A stretch of DNA of 15,891 nt from an uncultured Collinsella sp. (GTDB lineage: Bacteria > Actinomycetota > Coriobacteriia > Coriobacteriales > Coriobacteriaceae), in assembly GCA_958419975.1 (NCBI GenBank), contig CATZIG010000025.1, positions 1 through 15,891 on the forward strand. Direction: 5' to 3'. The notes under the pieces are model-generated. The model saw nothing but the letters and a program-made list of their open reading frames with translations, had not been told where the DNA came from and ran no database searches. Of the stretch, positions 14,296 through 15,891 are shown in pieces (position 1 is the stretch's first letter; every line of letters begins with the position of its first letter). The position numbers were made by a program, and so were the translations under genes.

Positions 14296-14343
14296 CCATT
14301 CTGACCAATACCACCCGGCCTTTGACGAGAAAGGAAGATCACC

Positions 14344-15585
14344 ATGGGACTCTTGAGAGCTGGATTGGGAGCTGCCGGCGGCGTCATGGCCGACCAGTGG
14401 AAAGAATTTATCTATTGCGAATCGATGCCCGCTGACGTCTTAGCCTGCAAGGGCAGCAAGCGCACCGGCGGTCGCAGCTCCAACACGCGCGGCGAGGACA
14501 ACGTTATCTCCAACGGCTCGGTCATCGCCGTCAACGACGGCCAGGGCATGCTCGTGGTGCAAAACGGCAAGATCATCGAGGTCGCGCTGGAGCCTGGCGA
14601 GTTTGTCTTTGACACCGGCAGCGAGCCGAGCGTCTTCAGCGGCAACCTGGGCGACTCCATCAAGGAGACGTTCGCCAATATCGGCAGCCGTTTTACCTTT
14701 GGCGGCGACGCGGGCAAGGACCAGCGCGTCTACTTTATCAACACCAAGGAGATCATCGGCAACAAGTACGGCACCGCCTCGCCTGTGCCCTTCCGCGTGG
14801 TCGATAACAACATTGGCCTGGACGTCGACATCTCCGTGCGCTGCAACGGCGAGTATTCGTACCGCATCACCAACCCGCTGCTGTTTTACACCAACGTGTG
14901 CGGCAACGTGACCGATAGCTACACGCGCGATAAGATCGACAGCCAGCTTAAGTCCGAGCTGCTCACCGCCCTGCAGCCCGCCTTTGCCAAGATCTCGGAG
15001 ATGGGCATCCGCTACAGCGCCATCCCCGGCCACACCACCGAGCTCGCCCGTGCACTCAACGAAGTCCTCTCTGCCGACTGGCGCGACCTGCGCGGCGTCG
15101 AGATCGTGAGCTTTGGCGTCAACTCCATCGCCGCCTCGCAAGAGGACGAGCAAATGATCAAGGACCTGCAGAAGGCCGCGGTCATGCGCGATCCCACCAT
15201 GGCAGCCGCCAACATCGCCAGCGCCCAGAGCGATGCGATGCGCGCAGCAGCCGCCAACCCCAACGGCGCGATGGCAGGCTTTATGGGCATGGGCATGGCA
15301 GGTGGCATGGGCGGCATGAATGCCAGCCAGCTGTTCGCCGCCGGCCAGGCACAGCAGCAAGCTGCCCCACAGCCGACTCCGACACCCGCCCCCACACCGG
15401 CTCCTGCCGCTGCCCCCGCGGCCGGCACGTGGACCTGCAGTTGCGGTGCCACCAACACCGGCAAGTTCTGCCCCGAGTGTGGCAGTCCCGCACCCGCCCC
15501 GGCACCGACCAAGTGGTTCTGCCCCAACTGCGGCAGCGAAAACGGCGGCAAGTTCTGCAGCAACTGCGGAACACCCAGGCCCTAG
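14344..15585 (+). CDS. SPFH-domain protein with two C-terminal zinc ribbons, YdjI-like
   Basis: This 413-residue protein carries an SPFH (band-7-like) domain at roughly residues 50-285, recognisable from VIAVNDGQGMLVVQNGKIIE, then LEPGEFVFDT and VDISVRCNGEYSYRITNP. Such proteins were long annotated as virion-core-like; B. subtilis YdjI is the studied relative. A Met/Gly-rich stretch (about 310-330) and an Ala/Pro linker lead to two zinc ribbons (C365, C367, C376, C379 and C393, C396, C405, C408). No signal peptide or clear membrane helix is seen, so it probably binds the membrane through its operon partners and oligomerises there. The ATG at 14344 follows AAAGGAAG by about 6 bases. In the Bacillus system the homologue is recruited to the membrane by YdjG/YdjH; the same role is inferred here. 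Confidence 0.8.
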   Translation: MGLLRAGLGAAGGVMADQWKEFIYCESMPADVLACKGSKRTGGRSSNTRGEDNVISNGSVIAVNDGQGMLVVQNGKIIEVALEPGEFVFDTGSEPSVFSGNLGDSIKETFANIGSRFTFGGDAGKDQRVYFINTKEIIGNKYGTASPVPFRVVDNNIGLDVDISVRCNGEYSYRITNPLLFYTNVCGNVTDSYTRDKIDSQLKSELLTALQPAFAKISEMGIRYSAIPGHTTELARALNEVLSADWRDLRGVEIVSFGVNSIAASQEDEQMIKDLQKAAVMRDPTMAAANIASAQSDAMRAAAANPNGAMAGFMGMGMAGGMGGMNASQLFAAGQAQQQAAPQPTPTPAPTPAPAAAPAAGTWTCSCGATNTGKFCPECGSPAPAPAPTKWFCPNCGSENGGKFCSNCGTPRP

Positions 15586-15603
15586 CCCCTCTACCTGGTA
15601 ATT

Positions 15604-15627
15604 GGCGGGGAGGTCCGCCACCCCCGC
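15604..15627 (+). promoter_or_regulatory. Mutually exclusive GC hairpins before the lipoprotein gene
   Basis: GGCGG (15604-15608) can pair with CCGCC (15615-15619), or GCGGGG (15605-15610) with CCCCGC (15622-15627). The following sequence is only mildly T-rich. It may be a weak attenuator that lowers lipoprotein expression relative to the upstream genes. Confidence 0.35.
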
Positions 15628-15666
15628 ATTTGCTTCTATGGGTTTCGTTCGATAAAGGAGGACACC

Positions 15667-15891
15667 ATGAAGACAACGTTCAAAAAGTCCGTACTCGCAT
15701 TCCTGACATGCGTCCTGGCGCTCGCCTTTGCCCTGACGGGCTGCAGCGGCGGCGGCAAGGACCCCAAGGCCAACTTTGTCGGCAGCTGGCAGTACTCGGG
15801 TGGAACCTTGGACGGCGAAGAGCTCACCGATGAGTACATGGATATGCTCAAGGAGTGGGGCCTCAACTGTATCCTGATCCTCGACGAAGAC
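15667..15891 (+). CDS. Predicted lipoprotein, 5' part only
   Basis: The gene runs off the window after 75 codons. The ATG at 15667 has AGGAGG 5 bases upstream. The N-terminus (MKTTFKKSVLAFLTCVLALA, then FALTGCSGGG) is a lipoprotein signal peptide with lipobox LTGC and the lipidated Cys26. After a short Gly/Lys linker the mature part begins NFVGSWQYSGGTLDGEE, a start seen in small secreted beta-rich proteins of unknown function. It lies 81 bases after the SPFH gene in the same direction and is likely the fourth operon member. It would be anchored on the outer face of the membrane, opposite the zinc-ribbon proteins. I do not recognise the family. Confidence 0.75.
   Translation, partial: MKTTFKKSVLAFLTCVLALAFALTGCSGGGKDPKANFVGSWQYSGGTLDGEELTDEYMDMLKEWGLNCILILDED

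Noticed and set aside
14440..15621. A 393-codon minus-strand open frame opposite the SPFH gene
   Set aside because: It has shadow composition (Ala/Val/Gly/Asp), while the plus strand encodes recognisable SPFH and zinc-ribbon motifs.

Overview
The window looks like chromosomal DNA of a high-GC Gram-positive gut bacterium, most probably a Coriobacteriia member such as Collinsella. I infer this from the GC-rich third codon positions, the strong AGGAGG-type ribosome binding sites, and the mix of a Glc-family PTS permease, a short ROK kinase, and zinc-ribbon/SPFH proteins. I could not run a search, so the taxon is an inference from style.

Layout. (1) 1-193 is an intergenic stretch with a strong hairpin terminator. 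(2) pyrE, orotate phosphoribosyltransferase, lies on the minus strand (193-876). (3) A 437-base divergent region holds a promoter with an inverted repeat over its -35 box and a structured leader with a 23-codon upstream ORF; it precedes mgtA, a P-type Mg2+ transport ATPase (1314-4082, plus). (4) On the minus strand follow a PTS EIIBC permease (8367-6940), an apiosidase-like glycoside hydrolase (6730-5417) and a ROK sugar kinase (5120-4209). (5) Diverging from the permease across a 490-base AT-richer regulatory region are a serine esterase with an N-terminal beta-sandwich (8858-10195) and a DUF1593/Sde182-type nucleoside-hydrolase-like protein (10463-11974). (6) The right end is a tightly spaced plus-strand operon: a protein with two separated CxxC pairs (12223-12960), a double zinc-ribbon membrane protein (12985-14295), an SPFH protein with two C-terminal zinc ribbons (14344-15585) and a lipoprotein that runs off the window (15667 onward).

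How the parts work together. Blocks 4 and 5 read as one sugar-use locus. The PTS permease imports and phosphorylates a glycoside. None of the hydrolase, kinase, esterase or DUF1593 protein shows a signal peptide, so the linkage would be cut in the cytoplasm and the free sugar phosphorylated by the ROK kinase. Repeated GTTTAC/GTAAAC sites in the divergent region are the likely operators. The right-end operon resembles the YdjG/YdjI part of the Bacillus subtilis ydjFGHI envelope-stress operon, but no PspA/YdjF is encoded in this window.

Two kinds of repeat sit between genes. One is a 127-base near-perfect palindrome after the esterase gene. The other is a REP-like element with a constant core (TTTAAG..CGTCCCC or close to it) inside variable complementary arms, found once between the kinase and hydrolase genes and twice before the zinc-ribbon operon. 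No tRNA, rRNA, CRISPR array or complete insertion sequence was seen.
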